This document shows positions 62,358 through 64,000 of a DNA stretch of 64,000 nt, piece by piece. The translations under genes were made by a program, and so were the position numbers. This DNA comes from Brevibacterium sp. UCMA 11754 (lineage in GTDB: Bacteria > Actinomycetota > Actinomycetes > Actinomycetales > Brevibacteriaceae). The stretch lies in the NCBI RefSeq assembly GCF_021532275.1, contig NZ_JACBOT010000029.1, positions 1 through 64,000 on the forward strand, written 5' to 3'. The notes beneath the pieces are model-generated. The model was not told where the DNA came from and did no database searches. It saw nothing but the letters and a program-made list of their open reading frames with translations. Each line of letters opens with the position of its first letter. The first letter of the stretch is position 1.

Positions 62358-62849
62358 ATGACCGCCGCACCCGAAGCAGCCGAAACCGTCCATCCCGTCG
62401 ATCAGCTCCGACCGATGCACAGGCTCATCCCGTTCGCCATCCAGCACGTCCTGGTCATGGTGGCGACACCGATCTCCTCGGTCTTCCTCATCGCCGGCGC
62501 ATTGGACCTCGACGAGGCTGCCACCTCGGCGATCTTAGCGGCAGTCTTCATCTTCTCCGGCCTCGGGTCGATACTCCAATCCGTCGGCGTGTGGAAGATC
62601 GGCGTCAAACTGCCCTTCGTCATGCTTCCCGGCGGCGCAGCCACGGTCCTGTTCATCACGATCGGTCAGGGCACCGACATCGAGACTGCCGTGGGTGCAG
62701 TCATCGGAGTCGCGATGGCCGCATTCGTCTCAGTTCTGCTCAACCTCCTCTTCCACCACACGGGCAAGCGCAACAGGCACCCGAAGTCTCGGACGGCAAT
62801 CGACGATCCCAGCCATCTGGCTCAGCGCCCCGGTGACTACCGGATCTGA
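62358..62849 (+). pseudogene. NCS2-family nucleobase permease with large internal in-frame deletion
   Basis: The 163-residue product begins like a full uracil/xanthine permease (MHRLIPFAIQHVLVMVATPISSVFLIAG, then GVWKIGVKLPFVMLPGGAATVLFI, TDIETAVGAVIG). It then passes directly to a typical family C-terminus (AAFVSVLLNLLFHHTGKR). Members have about 430-470 residues and 14 helices; about 280 residues of the middle, including the substrate site, are missing. The frame is intact, so this is either a real deletion derivative or an assembly collapse. GGAGAG site before the ATG. Confidence 0.75.
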
Positions 62850-62861
62850 TGTGGCGGTATG

Positions 62862-62940
62862 GCTCTGCTGATCTGATCAGGCTGGCCCGCTGAGACGATC
62901 AGGCGGGCCGGGAGGTCGATCAGGCAGGCCCGGAGGTCGA
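62862..62940. repeat. Degenerate short tandem repeats after the permease
   Basis: Units of the form GATCAGGC-GGCCC-GAGGTC recur about three times at roughly 62874-62940, entering the 3' end of the lacI-type gene. No function assigned. Confidence 0.5.
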
Positions 62941-63936
62941 TTCTCTGACAACGAGCGTCGGCGCGGACGCACTTGAGGCTTCCGACTCGGAACCACCATC
63001 GAGAATAGCTACGAGGCGTTCAACGGCCGCGCCCGAGATCTCGTCGAGTCCCAGGTCGACAGCGGTCAGCGGCGGTGTGCTCGTGCGGGCGCGCAGACCG
63101 TCGTACCTCGTGGCGATGAGCAGATCGTCTCCGACCGTCCGCCCCGCCTCGACTCCTGCTCGCACGGCGCCGGTGGCGAACGCGTCGATGGGAACGATCA
63201 GTCCGTCGACCTCCGGATGCTCAGCCAGCAGCCGGGTCGACGCGCGGTACCCGCCGTCCTCACCATCGCTTTCGTCCGCCTCGGCGATCAGAGGGGTGAA
63301 GCCGGTACGAGCGGCAGCAGTCTCATAGACCTCCCGTGCGGCAGCCTGCGATCTGCGCCGATCCGTACCCACGACGAGCGCCGGATGCTGCGCTCCGCGC
63401 TCGATGAGGTGCGTGACGAGGAGCTCGGCGGTCTCTTCATGGTGCAGGTCCACGGTGCGCCGACTCGCCGGCCCGTCGATTGCCACGAACGGAATCCCAC
63501 GCCCGGTCAGTGCCGCGGCAATCGGGTCATCGGCGGCCGGCTCAAGGAGGATCGCACCGTCGATGTCGAGCCGGTCCACGGGATTGGCGTTGCCATCCGG
63601 CGGAGCCAGGACGAACACATAGCCTTCGAGCAGCGCTGTGCGTGCGCACCCCATCGCAAGCTCAGTGAAGAAGCCCAGCTGCGACGGCCCGGCAGACACG
63701 GCCGAGGGCATCGACGACAGCAGCGCAAGCGCTTGGGAGCGGCCGGACCGCAGACCTTGGGCACGGACGCTGGGCCGATAGTTCAGGCTGGCGGCGACCT
63801 CTTTGACCTTGTCCCGTGTCGCCGAGTTGACCTTGCCCAGACCGTTGAGTGCGTGGGACACGGTCGTACGCGAGACGCCGGCTTCGCGCGCCACATCGGC
63901 GATCGTGGCCCGGACCGGACGCGAAGAATCTCCCAT
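62920..63936 (-). CDS. LacI-family transcriptional regulator
   Basis: A 338-residue regulator. The LacI HTH and hinge read TIADVAREAGVSRTTVSHALNGLGKVNSATRDKVKEVAASLNYRPSVRAQGLRSGRSQ at residues 10-68. A periplasmic-binding-protein-like sensor follows (LDIDGAILLEPAADDP, GIPFVAIDGPASRRTVDLHHEETAELLVTHLIERGAQHPALV, VDGLIVPIDAFATGAVRAGVEAGRTVGDDLLIATRYDG). It is convergent with the permease remnant, whose promoter holds a LacI-type palindrome. Its own -10 TAGTCT is six bases before the ATG (leaderless). Confidence 0.93.
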   Translation of the reverse strand: MGDSSRPVRATIADVAREAGVSRTTVSHALNGLGKVNSATRDKVKEVAASLNYRPSVRAQGLRSGRSQALALLSSMPSAVSAGPSQLGFFTELAMGCARTALLEGYVFVLAPPDGNANPVDRLDIDGAILLEPAADDPIAAALTGRGIPFVAIDGPASRRTVDLHHEETAELLVTHLIERGAQHPALVVGTDRRRSQAAAREVYETAAARTGFTPLIAEADESDGEDGGYRASTRLLAEHPEVDGLIVPIDAFATGAVRAGVEAGRTVGDDLLIATRYDGLRARTSTPPLTAVDLGLDEISGAAVERLVAILDGGSESEASSASAPTLVVRESTSGPA

Positions 63937-63960
63937 GACCTCAGACTACTGGACGAGAGC

Positions 63961-64000
63961 TCATGACTGGATGATGACGATGGCGCCGGAGATGATCGCG
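63961..64000 (-). CDS. 3' end of an unidentified, probably membrane, protein
   Basis: On the minus strand the last bases of the window read AIISGAIVIIQS-stop, with the stop at 63961-63963. The hydrophobic end suggests an integral membrane protein such as a transporter permease. It lies 25 bases upstream of the LacI start on the same strand. The rest is outside the window. Confidence 0.4.
   Translation of the reverse strand, partial: AIISGAIVIIQS

Overview
The window looks like chromosomal DNA of a high-GC actinobacterium, most plausibly Brevibacterium or a close relative. The support is a RamB-type regulator beside isocitrate lyase and malate synthase, an ECF41 sigma factor module, a SAM-IV-type riboswitch, a DinB/WYL pair, an Erm methylase with a leader peptide, and many leaderless promoters (TANNNT six or seven bases before the start codon). 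No tRNA, rRNA, CRISPR array, prophage or intact insertion sequence was seen.

Region 1 (1-28013) is a giant inverted repeat. Bases 1-13994 are the reverse complement of 14020-28013, around a 25-base centre at 13995-14019. Each arm carries the same genes: the 3' end of a GcvT/DmdA-like gene, an APC permease, a broken TrkA/KtrA-type gene, an ABM-domain protein, an FmdB zinc ribbon, a beta-class DNA methyltransferase, an LhgO-like oxidase, ramB, aceA, aceB, a DinB-like protein, a WYL regulator, a universal stress protein, and the 3' stub of an FAD/Fe-S oxidoreductase cut at the centre. The arms differ mainly by small indels, and these break different genes in each arm: the permease in the left arm; ramB, aceB and dinB in the right arm; usp in both. 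This suggests an assembly or read artefact, but a real inverted duplication cannot be excluded from sequence alone. aceA, aceB and ramB together form the glyoxylate-shunt locus.

Region 2 (27937-39254) looks like a catabolic cluster for a methylated compound. It holds a DmdA-like tetrahydrofolate demethylase and, divergently, MetF; a carboxymuconolactone-decarboxylase-family protein with its ECF41 sigma factor; two divergent IclR regulators; a dimethylglycine-dehydrogenase-like flavoprotein in an operon with its own EtfB/EtfA; and an alpha-methylacyl-CoA racemase-like protein. Similar GTT...AAC palindromes precede three of the transcription units.

Region 3 (39394-48395) holds a thioesterase, a pterin-dehydratase/VOC fusion, a second VOC protein, an AraC regulator, a HAD phosphatase overlapping a MurI-like racemase, a slipin, an HdeD-like protein, an inducible erm gene with leader peptide and attenuator, and a Pit phosphate transporter behind PHO-box-like repeats.

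Region 4 (48479-64000) starts with a SAM-IV-like riboswitch ahead of an unrecognised 140-aa protein. It continues with MntR, a membrane protein, a BCCT transporter, a lipase-maturation-factor-like protein, the MntABC-type ABC operon and a divergent-facing mntH (both behind the same MntR-box palindrome), a TetR-DoxX pair, a SAM methyltransferase, a small membrane protein, an internally deleted NCS2 permease and a LacI regulator. MntR, mntABC and mntH together form a manganese homeostasis regulon.
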